A DNA stretch of 64,000 nt, from positions 1-64,000 of the forward strand of contig NZ_JIAW01000013.1 of the NCBI RefSeq assembly GCF_000620625.1, in the 5' to 3' direction. Below the pieces are notes generated by a model. It did no database searches and was not told the DNA's origin. It was given only the letters and a program-made list of their open reading frames with translations. A program made the translations under genes and the position numbers. Shown here piece after piece: positions 15,187 through 25,222 of this stretch (the first letter of the stretch is position 1; the number at the start of each line of letters is the position of its first letter). Origin of the DNA: Mycobacterium sp. URHB0044. Its GTDB lineage: Bacteria > Actinomycetota > Actinomycetes > Mycobacteriales > Mycobacteriaceae.

Positions 15187-15510
15187 GTGACGTACACGAT
15201 CGCCGAACCTTGCGTCGATATCAAAGACAAGGCATGCATCGAGGAATGCCCTGTCGATTGCATCTACGAGGGCGCCCGCATGCTGTACATCCACCCCGAC
15301 GAGTGCGTGGATTGCGGTGCCTGCGAGCCCGTCTGCCCCGTCGAGGCGATCTACTACGAGGACGACGTCCCCGACCAGTGGAGCGGCTACACCCAGATCA
15401 ACGCCGACTTCTTCGCCGAGCTCGGCTCGCCGGGTGGCGCTTCCAAGGTCGGGCAGACCGACAACGACCCGCAGGCCGTGAAGGATTTGCCGCCGCAGGG
15501 CGAGGACTGA
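15187..15510 (+). CDS. fdxC: 7Fe/8Fe ferredoxin FdxC
   Basis: A 107-residue ferredoxin. Cys 9, 17, 21, 25 and Cys 40, 43, 46, 50 give the C-x7-C-x3-C-x3-C and CxxCxxCxxxCP patterns of seven-iron bacterial ferredoxins with one [3Fe-4S] and one [4Fe-4S] cluster. The tail after residue 70 is acidic, as in mycobacterial FdxA/FdxC. GTG 15187 fits the family start TYTIAEPC and has CGAGGAG 6 bases upstream. It is a soluble electron carrier. dapC follows in the same frame right after its TGA. Confidence 0.95.
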   Translation: MTYTIAEPCVDIKDKACIEECPVDCIYEGARMLYIHPDECVDCGACEPVCPVEAIYYEDDVPDQWSGYTQINADFFAELGSPGGASKVGQTDNDPQAVKDLPPQGED

Positions 15511-15537
15511 CCAACGGCCAGGTCGCTCACCGGTCCG

Positions 15538-16626
15538 GTTTCCGGATCGCTGCCCGTATTTCCCTGGGACACCCTCGCCGACGTCACCGCTGCGGCCAAG
15601 GCCCATCCCGGCGGCATCGTCGACCTGTCGGTCGGCACGCCGGTGGACCCGGTCGCCAAGCTGATCCGCCAGGCACTCGCTGACGCGAGCGGCGCGCCTG
15701 GCTACCCGACCACGGCGGGCACTCCCGCCCTGCGCGCCTCCGCGACGGCGGCACTGCGCCGCCGCTACGGCATCACCGACCTCGCCGACGACGCGGTGCT
15801 CCCGGTGATCGGCACCAAGGAACTGATCGCCTGGCTGCCCACCCTGCTCGGTTACGGGGCGGATGACCTCGTCGTGGTGCCGGAGCTGGCTTACCCGACG
15901 TACGACGTCGGTGCCCGCCTGGCCGGCGCGCAGGTCGCCCACGCCGACTCGCTCACCCAACTCGGACCGCGCGTCCCGAAGCTGGTGTACGTCAATTCGC
16001 CGAGCAACCCCACCGGCGCCGTTCTCGGCGTCGAACACCTCCGCAAGGTCGTCGGCTGGGCGCGTGACCGAGGTGTGCTCGTCGCCTCCGACGAGTGCTA
16101 TCTCGGGCTGGGCTGGGAGGTCGAGCCCGTGTCGGTGCTGCATCCGTCGGTCTGCGACGGCGACCACACCGGCCTGCTCGCGATGCACTCGCTGTCGAAG
16201 ACGTCGTCCCTTGCCGGTTACCGCGCCGGCTTCGTCGCCGGTGATCCTGCCGTCGTCGCCGAGCTGTTGGCCGTGCGCAAGCACGCCGGGATGATGGTCC
16301 CGACGCCGGTGCAGGCCGCCATGGTCGCGGCGCTCGACGACGACGCCCACGAGAAGGAGCAGAAGGAGCGCTATGCGCGCCGACGTGTCGCTCTGCTGCG
16401 TGCGGTGCGCGACGCCGGCTTCACCGTCGACCACTCCGATGCCGGCCTCTACCTCTGGGCGACGCGCGGCGAGCCGTGCCGAGACACGCTCGCGTGGCTG
16501 GCGCAACGCGGCATCCTCGTCGCCCCTGGCGAGTTCTACGGGCCGCGCGGCGCCGAGTACGTGCGGATTGCCCTGACCGCCACCGACGAGCGCATCGACG
16601 CCGCGGTGGCACGCCTGGCGGCCTAG
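15538..16626 (+). CDS. dapC: N-succinyldiaminopimelate aminotransferase DapC (no canonical start codon)
   Basis: A fold-type I PLP aminotransferase that makes N-succinyl-L,L-diaminopimelate in lysine and cell-wall DAP synthesis. From base 15538 the frame reads 362 residues, the length I recall for M. tuberculosis DapC. The PLP Lys is K221 (SLSKTSSLAGYRAGF), with NSPSNPTG and SDECY. The conserved N-terminus SLPVFPWDTLAD begins at 15547, but between the fdxC stop and there no ATG, GTG or TTG exists in frame. Where a GTG would be expected there is GTT (15538). CTG 15550 is possible. The first ordinary start, GTG 15643, would remove about 35 conserved residues. Gene identity is certain; the start is not. 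Confidence 0.88.
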   Translation, partial: VSGSLPVFPWDTLADVTAAAKAHPGGIVDLSVGTPVDPVAKLIRQALADASGAPGYPTTAGTPALRASATAALRRRYGITDLADDAVLPVIGTKELIAWLPTLLGYGADDLVVVPELAYPTYDVGARLAGAQVAHADSLTQLGPRVPKLVYVNSPSNPTGAVLGVEHLRKVVGWARDRGVLVASDECYLGLGWEVEPVSVLHPSVCDGDHTGLLAMHSLSKTSSLAGYRAGFVAGDPAVVAELLAVRKHAGMMVPTPVQAAMVAALDDDAHEKEQKERYARRRVALLRAVRDAGFTVDHSDAGLYLWATRGEPCRDTLAWLAQRGILVAPGEFYGPRGAEYVRIALTATDERIDAAVARLAA

Positions 16627-16628
16627 CC

Positions 16629-17483
16629 GTGCCAGAGGGCGCCATCGCCGGACCACACGGTTCGATCCACTACCGCACCGTCGGTGACGGGAATGCGGTG
16701 CCGCTGTTGGTGATTCACGGTGGACCCGGCATGCCGCACGACTACCTGCGTGACCTGGACGCGCTGGCCGACGAGCGGCAGGTGGTCTACTACGACCAGA
16801 TCGGCTGCGGCAGATCCGACCGGCCCGAGGACTCCGCGCTCTGGACGCTGGGCACCTTCGTCGACGAGATCGACACCGTACGCAGCGCGTTGGGCCTCGA
16901 CCGGGTCCACCTGCTCGGCCAGTCCGCAGGCGGCTGGGTTGCCCTCGAGTACGCACTGCGCGACCCGTCCGGGCTCGTCAGCCTGCATCTGGCCAACACC
17001 TGCGCGAGCATCCCCACCTTCGAGCGCGAGGTCGCGGCGCTGAAGGACGCACTGCCCGACGGGGCCGGCGCCGTCATCGACTGCCACGAATCAGCCGGAA
17101 CCACAACGGATCCCGAGTACCTGGCCGCCTTCGCGCTGTTCAACCGACTACACCTGATGGGTAGCGACGCCGTCCCCGAGCACGTGCGGACCGCGCTGGC
17201 CGGCATGAACGAGGCGGTCTACGCGGCGATGATCGGCGCGGAGTGGAAGTTCACCGGCACGATGGCAGGCTGGGACGTCACGGATCGACTCGGCGAACTG
17301 GACCTTCCGGTACTGGTGACGTCCGGTCGCCACGACGAGATGACGCCCGGCTGCGTCCGGCCGATGGTCGATGCGATCCCCGGCGCGCGGTGGCACGTCT
17401 TCGAGGCGTCCGCCCATCTGCCCATGGTCACGGAGACCGACGCGTTCATTCGGACGGTGCGGCAGTTCCTGGCGTCGGTGTGA
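16629..17483 (+). CDS. Alpha/beta hydrolase, proline iminopeptidase-like (S33)
   Basis: A 284-residue enzyme. The oxyanion motif HGGPG (30-34), nucleophile elbow GQSAGG (S99), a late Asp (SGRHDEMTP) and His (ASAHLPM) form the expected triad, and the lid between them matches proline iminopeptidases, which cut N-terminal Pro. GTG 16629 starts 2 bases after the dapC stop, so the two are probably cotranscribed; there is no clear metabolic link. Other S33 amidases or esterases remain possible. Confidence 0.88.
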   Translation: MPEGAIAGPHGSIHYRTVGDGNAVPLLVIHGGPGMPHDYLRDLDALADERQVVYYDQIGCGRSDRPEDSALWTLGTFVDEIDTVRSALGLDRVHLLGQSAGGWVALEYALRDPSGLVSLHLANTCASIPTFEREVAALKDALPDGAGAVIDCHESAGTTTDPEYLAAFALFNRLHLMGSDAVPEHVRTALAGMNEAVYAAMIGAEWKFTGTMAGWDVTDRLGELDLPVLVTSGRHDEMTPGCVRPMVDAIPGARWHVFEASAHLPMVTETDAFIRTVRQFLASV

Positions 17484-17496
17484 CCGAGGGATCGGG

Positions 17497-17919
17497 TCAG
17501 CGCGGCCCGTAGGCCGGCCACTCGATCATGGGACAGCGGTCCATCACCACGGTGAGGCCGGCGGCCATGGCCCGTTCGGCGGCGGCTTCGTCGACCACCC
17601 TCAGCGGCGTCCACACGCCGGCAGCCCCGATCTCGACGGCCTCGTCGAAGTGTGGGCCTGCGAATTCCGAACGGCGGTAGACCGCCACGACGTCCACCGG
17701 GAACGGGATGTCGCCCAGCCTGGCGTATCCGCGTTCCCCGAGGACCGACTGGGCGCTGGGGTGAACGGGCACGCAGCGCACGCCACGAGGGCTCAGGAAG
17801 TCCGCCATCTCGAACGCGGTGCGATAGGGGTCGTCGGTCAACCCGACGAACGCCCAGGTCTTCGCGGCCAGGAGTCGACGGATGGCCTCCGGGTTGCTGT
17901 GCGTCGTCGCTGTGGTCAC
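17497..17919 (-). CDS. CoA-binding domain protein (Rossmann fold)
   Basis: A 140-residue protein matching the CoA_binding_2 family: KTWAFVGLTDDPYRTAFEMADFL, then PVHPSAQ and the C-terminal VVMDRCPMIEW. The conserved Cys-Pro near the end is typical of the family. GTG 17919 has AGGAGA upstream at good spacing. It lies downstream of the PucR regulator on the same strand with a 50-base gap. Binding of CoA or a nucleotide is likely; the pathway is unknown. Confidence 0.85.
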   Translation of the reverse strand: MTTATTHSNPEAIRRLLAAKTWAFVGLTDDPYRTAFEMADFLSPRGVRCVPVHPSAQSVLGERGYARLGDIPFPVDVVAVYRRSEFAGPHFDEAVEIGAAGVWTPLRVVDEAAAERAMAAGLTVVMDRCPMIEWPAYGPR

Positions 17920-17969
17920 GGCATCTCTCCTCTCACCAACTGGTTTCCGCGTACCCCTCGGAGGCTCGG

Positions 17970-19553
17970 TCAACCCGTCGCGCGCAGGCTCAACGAAAGC
18001 AACAGTCGCACATCGGCATCGGCAAGTGACGTGCCCAGCGTCTCCTCGAGCCTGCGGATGCGGTAGCGCACCGTATTGGGGTGTACGTGCAGCCACTGGG
18101 CCGCGGCGGCGACGTCACCGAAGCTGTCCAGGTAGGCCCGCAACGTCTCGGCCAGGACGGCGTCCTTCTCGCGGAGTTCGCGCACCCGCGGGTCGATCAG
18201 CCGTTCGTCGGCGCCGATCATCGTGACGATCTCGTCGAGCAGGACCGTCGTGCGCGCCTCCGCGAGGGAGGTGACCTGCCCGATGGCACCGGGATGGCGC
18301 CCCGCGCTGTCGAGTACCCGGTCCACCTCGGCGCGCGCGGCGGCGACCGCGCTCAGTCCCGTTGCGGGCGTGGCGATCACGGCCCGCAGCTCGAGGCCCA
18401 ACTCGGTGCGCAGCGCCCCGATCGTGCCGCGGATCCACGACGTCACCGATGCGGCACGGCCGGTGTGCGGGAACAACACGTAGACCCGCGATCCGCTCGC
18501 TGCCACCTGCGCGTCGTGCCGAAACGCGCTGGCGCTCAACGCGAGAACGTCTGCCAACCGTGACGGCGCGTCGGTGGCGCAGTCGAAGCCGACGACGGCG
18601 GCGCGTCCGTCGGCGACGATGCCGAGGTCGCGGGCGAGTTCGGCGACGGGCGTTTCGTCACCGCCACCCAGGCCCAACAGTTCCTGCACCTGCACGGCAT
18701 GCGTCGAGGGCGTCGCTGCCAGCCGCGACATGATCCTGGCGGCCAGCACCGCTGCGCCCCGCAGCACCTCGTCGGCGTCGTCGGCGAGCGGACGCGACCC
18801 CTCCTGTACCCAGATGGTGCCGACGAACATGGCGGCGCGGCGCCGATCCGTGCCGGGCTGGTGGATGCCGATGGCGCGGCGTGGCCGCAACCCCAGCTCG
18901 GGGCGCTCGGCGACGCGGACGACGTCGTCGCGGGCGCGCAGGGCGTCGAAGATGCCCCACTGGCCGATCCATGCGAGGTGCTCGGGTGGGCCCGCGCGTC
19001 CCAGGATCGAGAGCCGCCGCAGCTCGTCGGCCTCGTCGTTGGAGGCGGAGTAGGCCAACACGTGCGACTGGGCGTCCTCGATGCTGACCATGCCGTGGGT
19101 GCGGTCGGCGATCGACTGTGCGAGGCCGAATAGGTCGGTGCCCGAGTCGTACATCGGATCGCCGTGGTCGCCGTGATGTTCGAAGACGTGATCGACCAAC
19201 CGGTAGAGGCGCTCCCAGCGCGCCCGCGGTTCGACGGCCACGACCGCCGTCCCCGCCGCGACGGCCCGCGCCACCACGGCGGCGGCGGGCTCCTTGACGA
19301 AGAGGGCCGCGGGGACGCGCCGTTTGACCTGCTGGTCGAGCCAGCCGACCGCGTCGTCGTCGCTGATGCCGAGCAGGAAGAACACGTCGGCCGAACCCGA
19401 ACCCGCCGCCAGACCGAGCCGGACGTCGTCGCCATCGATGAGTGCGGCCGACGCGACGGGCAGGTCCAACCCTCGCGGCGCCTCGACCAAGGTCACCATG
19501 GTTGCGTCCAGCGCCAGGATCAGCTGACCGAGGCTCACGCCGGACTTCATCAT
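17970..19553 (-). CDS. pruC: PucR/CdaR-type regulator of proline catabolism
   Basis: A 527-residue regulator with an N-terminal PucR-type sensory half, a GGDEF-like middle part and a C-terminal helix-turn-helix of the PucR_HTH type (VAAAAQWLHVHPNTVRYRIRRLEE region). It is divergent from pruA and pruB. In M. smegmatis the equivalent gene, PruC, activates proline utilisation (established from memory). ATG 19553 is chosen: TAAGAT (minus strand, 19567-19562) lies 8 bases upstream as for a leaderless transcript. The gap to pruA contains a TTGTCCGATCGGCCAA dyad as a possible binding site. Confidence 0.9.
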   Translation of the reverse strand: MMKSGVSLGQLILALDATMVTLVEAPRGLDLPVASAALIDGDDVRLGLAAGSGSADVFFLLGISDDDAVGWLDQQVKRRVPAALFVKEPAAAVVARAVAAGTAVVAVEPRARWERLYRLVDHVFEHHGDHGDPMYDSGTDLFGLAQSIADRTHGMVSIEDAQSHVLAYSASNDEADELRRLSILGRAGPPEHLAWIGQWGIFDALRARDDVVRVAERPELGLRPRRAIGIHQPGTDRRRAAMFVGTIWVQEGSRPLADDADEVLRGAAVLAARIMSRLAATPSTHAVQVQELLGLGGGDETPVAELARDLGIVADGRAAVVGFDCATDAPSRLADVLALSASAFRHDAQVAASGSRVYVLFPHTGRAASVTSWIRGTIGALRTELGLELRAVIATPATGLSAVAAARAEVDRVLDSAGRHPGAIGQVTSLAEARTTVLLDEIVTMIGADERLIDPRVRELREKDAVLAETLRAYLDSFGDVAAAAQWLHVHPNTVRYRIRRLEETLGTSLADADVRLLLSLSLRATG

Positions 19554-19586
19554 GTTGTGTGATCTTACCGACACTATGGGCAGAGC

Positions 19587-19602
19587 TTGTCCGATCGGCC
19601 AA
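19587..19602. promoter_or_regulatory. Near-perfect dyad between pruC and pruA
   Basis: TTG-T-CCGATCGG-C-CAA is symmetric apart from one position per arm. It lies 34 bases from the pruC start and 36 from the pruA start in an 84-base divergent gap. Candidate PruC operator. Confidence 0.5.
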
Positions 19603-19637
19603 AGGTTCGCGGACCGGAGTGCGAGATCGTTGTGCAT

Positions 19638-21275
<1,638 letters not shown>

Positions 21276-21277
21276 CA

Positions 21278-22243
21278 ATGGCCGACGTTTTCAGCCGGGT
21301 CGTCCGCCCGGCCATCCTGGCCGCCAGCCGCGCCGACGGTCTGCGGCGCGTCAGCGAGCGACTGCCCGTCACGCGCAAGGTCGTGCAGCGCTTCGTGCCC
21401 GGCGAAACCGCCACCGACGCGCTGAATGCCGTTGAGCTACTTCGGGATTCCGGTCGGCTGATCTCGATCGACTATCTCGGCGAGGACGTCACCGACATCG
21501 ACACGGCGAACGCCACCGTGGATGCGTACCTGGCACTGCTCGACGGGCTGAGTAACCGCGACGAGCCGACGGCAGCGGCGCGACCGCTGGAGGTGTCGCT
21601 GAAGCTCTCCGCGCTGGGCCAGGCGCTGCCGCGCGACGGCGAGAAGATCGCATTGGAGAACGCCCACACCATCTGTCAGCGGGCGCAGCAGGCCGGCATC
21701 TGGGTGACCGTCGACGCCGAAGATCACACCACGACCGACTCGACGCTCTCGATCGTGCGCGAACTGCGTGCGGACTTCGACTGGCTGGGCACGGTTCTGC
21801 AGGCGTACCTCAAGCGCAGCCGCGCCGACTGCTCGGAGTTCGCGGCGTCCGGTGCGCGGATCCGGTTGTGCAAGGGGGCGTACGACGAGCCCGCGTCGGT
21901 AGCCTTCCGCGACCGTGATGACGTCACCGACTCGTATCTCACCTGCCTGCGGATCCTGATGGCGGGTAAGGGCTATCCGATGATCGCCTCGCACGACCCG
22001 GAGATCATCGAGGCCGTGCCGGCCATGACGCGGGAATTCGGCCGCGGGGTCGACGATTTCGAGTATCAGATGCTGTACGGCATCCGCGACGCGGAGCAGC
22101 GTCGGCTCGCCGAGGAAGGCAACCACGTGCGGGTGTACGTGCCGTTCGGCACCCAGTGGTACGGCTACTTCGTGCGCCGGCTCGCCGAGCGTCCCGCCAA
22201 CCTGACGTTCTTCCTGCGGGCGCTGGCCGAGCGACGGCACTGA
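21278..22243 (+). CDS. pruB: Proline dehydrogenase PruB
   Basis: A 321-residue monofunctional FAD-dependent proline dehydrogenase that gives P5C, with electrons passed to the respiratory chain. Family motifs: SLKLSALG, the VTVDAEDHTTTDSTL strand, RLCKGAYDEP, and the flavin-binding YQMLYGIR and YVPFGTQWYGYFVRRL at the end. ATG 21278 has GGAGG 7 bases upstream, inside the end of pruA, so the two are translated together. The separate pruA/pruB arrangement, not fused PutA, is the usual actinobacterial one. Confidence 0.95.
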   Translation: MADVFSRVVRPAILAASRADGLRRVSERLPVTRKVVQRFVPGETATDALNAVELLRDSGRLISIDYLGEDVTDIDTANATVDAYLALLDGLSNRDEPTAAARPLEVSLKLSALGQALPRDGEKIALENAHTICQRAQQAGIWVTVDAEDHTTTDSTLSIVRELRADFDWLGTVLQAYLKRSRADCSEFAASGARIRLCKGAYDEPASVAFRDRDDVTDSYLTCLRILMAGKGYPMIASHDPEIIEAVPAMTREFGRGVDDFEYQMLYGIRDAEQRRLAEEGNHVRVYVPFGTQWYGYFVRRLAERPANLTFFLRALAERRH

Positions 22244-22296
22244 CCCCGGCGGACTCCGCGCTGGACAGCGGCCGCCGCTGCTGCAATACATGAACC

Positions 22297-23145
22297 ATGA
22301 CCGAATCAACTGCCAATCGGGTCTGGCTCATCACCGGCGCCAACTCCGGCTTCGGCCGGGCCATTGCGGAAGCGGCGCTCGCGGCCGGTGACACGGTGGT
22401 GGCCGCGGCCCGGCGCCCCGACACGCTCGCCGACCTGGTGGACGCCGCGCCGGATCGGGTGACCCCGCTGCGACTCGACATCACCGACCACGACCGCATC
22501 GCGGCCGCCGTCGACGAGGTGCTGGCACGCCACGGTCGGGTCGACGTGCTGGTGAACAACGCGGGCCGCGGCGCGATCGGCGCCGCCGAGGAGACCTCCG
22601 ACGAAGAACTGCGCGCTCTGATGGATCTGCACTTCTTCGGGCCGGCCGCGTTGACGCGGGCGCTGCTACCGCAGATGCGCGAGCGCGGATCCGGCGCGAT
22701 CGTCCAGATGAGCAGCATGGGTGGCCGGTTCACCTTTCCGGGCGTCGGCGCGTACTCGGCGACCAAGTTCGCCCTCGAGGGGTGGTCGGAGGCACTGGCC
22801 AAGGAAGTCGGCGGCTTCGACATCCGGGTGCTCATCGTCGAACCCGGCGCCTTCCGCACGTCGTTCAACGGGCCAGGCGCGCTGCTGGTGTCCACTCCGA
22901 TCGCCGCGTACGACGATCAGATCGAGCCGCTGCGCACCGGCATGCCCGAGGACGACGGGAAGCAACCGGGCGATCCGGCGAAGGCGGCCGCGGCGATCCT
23001 GACCGCGCTGAACTCCGAACAGCCGCCGTTGCGTCTCGCCCTCGGCAACGACGCGGTCGACGCGGTCGCCACGGCGCTGGAGGATGCGAAGGCCGAGCTG
23101 GCGGCGTGGGAGAAGGTCGGCCGCGCAACGGTATTCGACGGCTAG
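22297..23145 (+). CDS. Short-chain dehydrogenase/reductase
   Basis: A 282-residue classical SDR with the cofactor motif TGANSGFG (residues 14-21), NNAG, the catalytic Ser in MSSMGG and YSATK. The Ala-Ala-Arg-Arg-Pro stretch after the second strand favours NADP(H). Family members include oxidoreductases of unknown substrate in mycobacteria. It stands alone, 53 bases after pruB; the start is the ATG with the complete first strand. Substrate unknown. Confidence 0.9.
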   Translation: MTESTANRVWLITGANSGFGRAIAEAALAAGDTVVAAARRPDTLADLVDAAPDRVTPLRLDITDHDRIAAAVDEVLARHGRVDVLVNNAGRGAIGAAEETSDEELRALMDLHFFGPAALTRALLPQMRERGSGAIVQMSSMGGRFTFPGVGAYSATKFALEGWSEALAKEVGGFDIRVLIVEPGAFRTSFNGPGALLVSTPIAAYDDQIEPLRTGMPEDDGKQPGDPAKAAAAILTALNSEQPPLRLALGNDAVDAVATALEDAKAELAAWEKVGRATVFDG

Positions 23146-23155
23146 AACGCCGCGA

Positions 23156-23464
23156 TCAACCCTGGCTCTGCTGCATCGCCAAGCAGGTGCCGTAGTGCTC
23201 TGGCGTGCAGGGGATGCCGTTCACGGAACCGACTCCCGCGGGGTCGGGGGATACCACGGCGCCGGGCGCCGACGCCTGCGGCGGAATGACCACGGCAGGC
23301 GCATTGCCGCTCGACGCGCCACTGGTGCACACGCCGGGGAACCGGGTCGGCGTCGTCCCCCAGGGACAGCCGTCGGCGGATGCCGGCGCGGCGACCACCA
23401 ACGGTGCAAAAGCAAACGCCACTGCACATCCGAAGATCAGAATCCCACGCTTCAGGGCAACCAT
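23156..23464 (-). CDS. Small secreted protein, four Cys
   Basis: A 102-residue protein. Residues 1-30 are a clear Sec signal (basic KRG, hydrophobic core, cleavage after APASA). The mature part of about 72 residues has four Cys in two pairs (DGCPWG..GVCTSG; GIPCTPEHYGTCLAM), probably disulfides. The ending NGIPCTPEHYGTCLA resembles a group of small exported mycobacterial proteins of unknown role. ATG 23464 is preferred over the adjacent GTG 23467. It is convergent with the SDR. Confidence 0.8.
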   Translation of the reverse strand: MVALKRGILIFGCAVAFAFAPLVVAAPASADGCPWGTTPTRFPGVCTSGASSGNAPAVVIPPQASAPGAVVSPDPAGVGSVNGIPCTPEHYGTCLAMQQSQG

Positions 23465-23528
23465 CACGCTCCCAACGACTCACCCGGCCCGCGTCCACCC
23501 TAGCCTCGCGCAGGGTAGGTCCCGACTT

Positions 23529-24605
23529 TCAGTTGGCTGCGAACTCCTCGTGAATGACGGCGACGAACCGGTCGACGTCGGCCTCCGTCGTGTCCCACGC
23601 GGTCATCCAGCGCACTTCGCCGCGCGCGCGATCCCAGTCGTAGAAGCGCACCCGCTCCCGAATGCGGTCCGCCGTATCCGTGGCGAGCGTCGCGAAGATC
23701 GCGTTCGCCGGGCTGTCCTGCGTCAGCGCCAGCCCGGCCAGCGTTCCGTCGGCGATGCCGGCCTCGAGCGCCGAACGCAGGCGCGCGGCCATCGCGTTGG
23801 CGTGTGCCGCACTGCGCAGGCCGAGGCCGTCGTCGAAGAGCGCGAGCAGCTGCGCCGAGGCGAACCGCATCTTGCTGGCCAGCTGCATCGTCAGCTTGCG
23901 CAGGTAGACCAGACCGGTGGCGCGCTCAGGAGCGAGCACGACCACCGCCTCCGTGCCGAGGAGCCCGTTCTTGGTGCCGCCGAGGCTGAGGACGTCGACC
24001 CCTGCGTCCGTGGTGAAGTCGCGGAACGGCACGCCGAGCGCCGCGGCCGCGTTCCACAGCCGCGAGCCGTCCATGTGGACGGCCATGTCGTGTCCGTGGG
24101 CGAAGTCGGCGATGGCCCGAACCTCGTCGGGTGTGTAGAGCGTGCCCATCTCGGTGGTCTGGGTGATGCTGACGGCCAACGGCTGGGCGCGGTGCTCGTC
24201 GCCCCAGCCCCACGCCTCGCGGGCGACGAGCTCTGGCGTCAGCTTGCCGTCGGGGGTCGGCACGGTGAGCAGTTTGATGCCCGTCATCCGTTCCGGTGCG
24301 CCGGCCTCGTCGGTGTTGATGTGCGCGGTCGCCGCTGCGATGACGGCGCCCCAGCGCGGCAGGACGCTGGTCAGCGAGATGACGTTCGCGCCCGTGCCGT
24401 TGAACACGGGGAAGACCTCGGCACGCTCGCCGAAGTGCTCGCCGATCACCGATCGCAGTCGGGCCGTGTACTGGTCCTCGCCGTACGCGACTTGGTGGCC
24501 GCCATTGGCCGCGGCGATCGCGGCCAGCACCTCGGGGTGCACGCCGGCGTAGTTGTCGCTCGCGAAGCCGCGCCAATCGGGGTCGTGCAGTGGGGCGATC
24601 GTCAC
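23529..24605 (-). CDS. Low-specificity L-threonine aldolase (beta-eliminating lyase family)
   Basis: A 358-residue PLP enzyme that splits L-threonine or allo-threonine to glycine and acetaldehyde. Family motifs: FASDNYAGVHPEVL at the start, the YGEDQYT block, the HMDGSRLWNAAAALG strand and the PLP Lys in SLGGTKNG. GTG 24605 overlaps the stop of the NUDIX gene by four bases (GTGA), so they are translationally coupled. Full length for the family. Confidence 0.9.
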   Translation of the reverse strand: MTIAPLHDPDWRGFASDNYAGVHPEVLAAIAAANGGHQVAYGEDQYTARLRSVIGEHFGERAEVFPVFNGTGANVISLTSVLPRWGAVIAAATAHINTDEAGAPERMTGIKLLTVPTPDGKLTPELVAREAWGWGDEHRAQPLAVSITQTTEMGTLYTPDEVRAIADFAHGHDMAVHMDGSRLWNAAAALGVPFRDFTTDAGVDVLSLGGTKNGLLGTEAVVVLAPERATGLVYLRKLTMQLASKMRFASAQLLALFDDGLGLRSAAHANAMAARLRSALEAGIADGTLAGLALTQDSPANAIFATLATDTADRIRERVRFYDWDRARGEVRWMTAWDTTEADVDRFVAVIHEEFAAN

Positions 24606-25150
24606 TTCGACCCACACAGCCGCAGCAGCGTCCACGCGGCGAGGGTCTGCGCGTCGGTGATGATCCCGTCGACGATCATCCGTTCGATCTGGTCCCCGGT
24701 GAACCACTCGCTGTGCATGTCCTGCTCCTCGGGCTCACGCTCGTGCTCGCCCTCGGTGATGCCGGTGGCCAGGAACACCCAGCCCCGCTGGCTGCTCATT
24801 CCCGGCGCGACGTCGAGCTGGCCGAGCACCACCATCGACGTGGCGCGAAGACCCGTCTCCTCGCGCAGCTCCTGGGCGGCGAGCTCGGCGGGCGGCGGCT
24901 CGTCGCCCTCCAGCGTTCCCGGCGCGGTGCCTTGCGGAAACTCCCAGCGGCGCAGGCCGATCGGGTAGCGGAACTGTTCGACGAGCCGGAACCGGTCGCC
25001 GTCCTTGGGGATCACCAGCGCGTAGGTCGGCTTGTCGATGACGCCATAGATGCCGACGTGGCCGTCCTGCCTGCGCACGTCGTCCTCCCTGACGATCATC
25101 CACGGGTTCCGGTACACCTCCCGCGAGGCGATGCGCTCGATGAAATCCAC
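24602..25150 (-). CDS. NUDIX hydrolase, ADP-ribose pyrophosphatase-like
   Basis: A 182-residue protein. The NUDIX box lies at about residues 77-100, with the core AAQELREETGL and a Gly-x5-Glu lead that carries a few extra residues (GTLEGDEPPP). The preceding strand VEQFRYPIGLRRWEFPQG matches ADP-sugar pyrophosphatases. Substrate is probably ADP-ribose or a related nucleotide sugar. GTG 25150 is at the natural N-terminus. It forms a two-gene operon with the threonine aldolase; the joint meaning is unknown. Confidence 0.9.
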   Translation of the reverse strand: MDFIERIASREVYRNPWMIVREDDVRRQDGHVGIYGVIDKPTYALVIPKDGDRFRLVEQFRYPIGLRRWEFPQGTAPGTLEGDEPPPAELAAQELREETGLRATSMVVLGQLDVAPGMSSQRGWVFLATGITEGEHEREPEEQDMHSEWFTGDQIERMIVDGIITDAQTLAAWTLLRLCGSK

Positions 25151-25222
25151 CGGTCAAGTATCCCCATGGCAGCTGTGGGCGCGCTCAGGGCTGCGATTGG
25201 GCCACCGGGTAACGTCGCAGTC

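Noticed and set aside
15163..16956. A 597-codon minus-strand frame opposite fdxC, dapC and the hydrolase
   Set aside because: Covers three certain genes antisense and has typical shadow composition (Arg, Gly, His).
23205..24968. A 587-codon plus-strand frame across the small secreted protein, threonine aldolase and NUDIX genes
   Set aside because: The three minus-strand proteins have family motifs, a signal peptide and overlapping starts; the plus frame has none.
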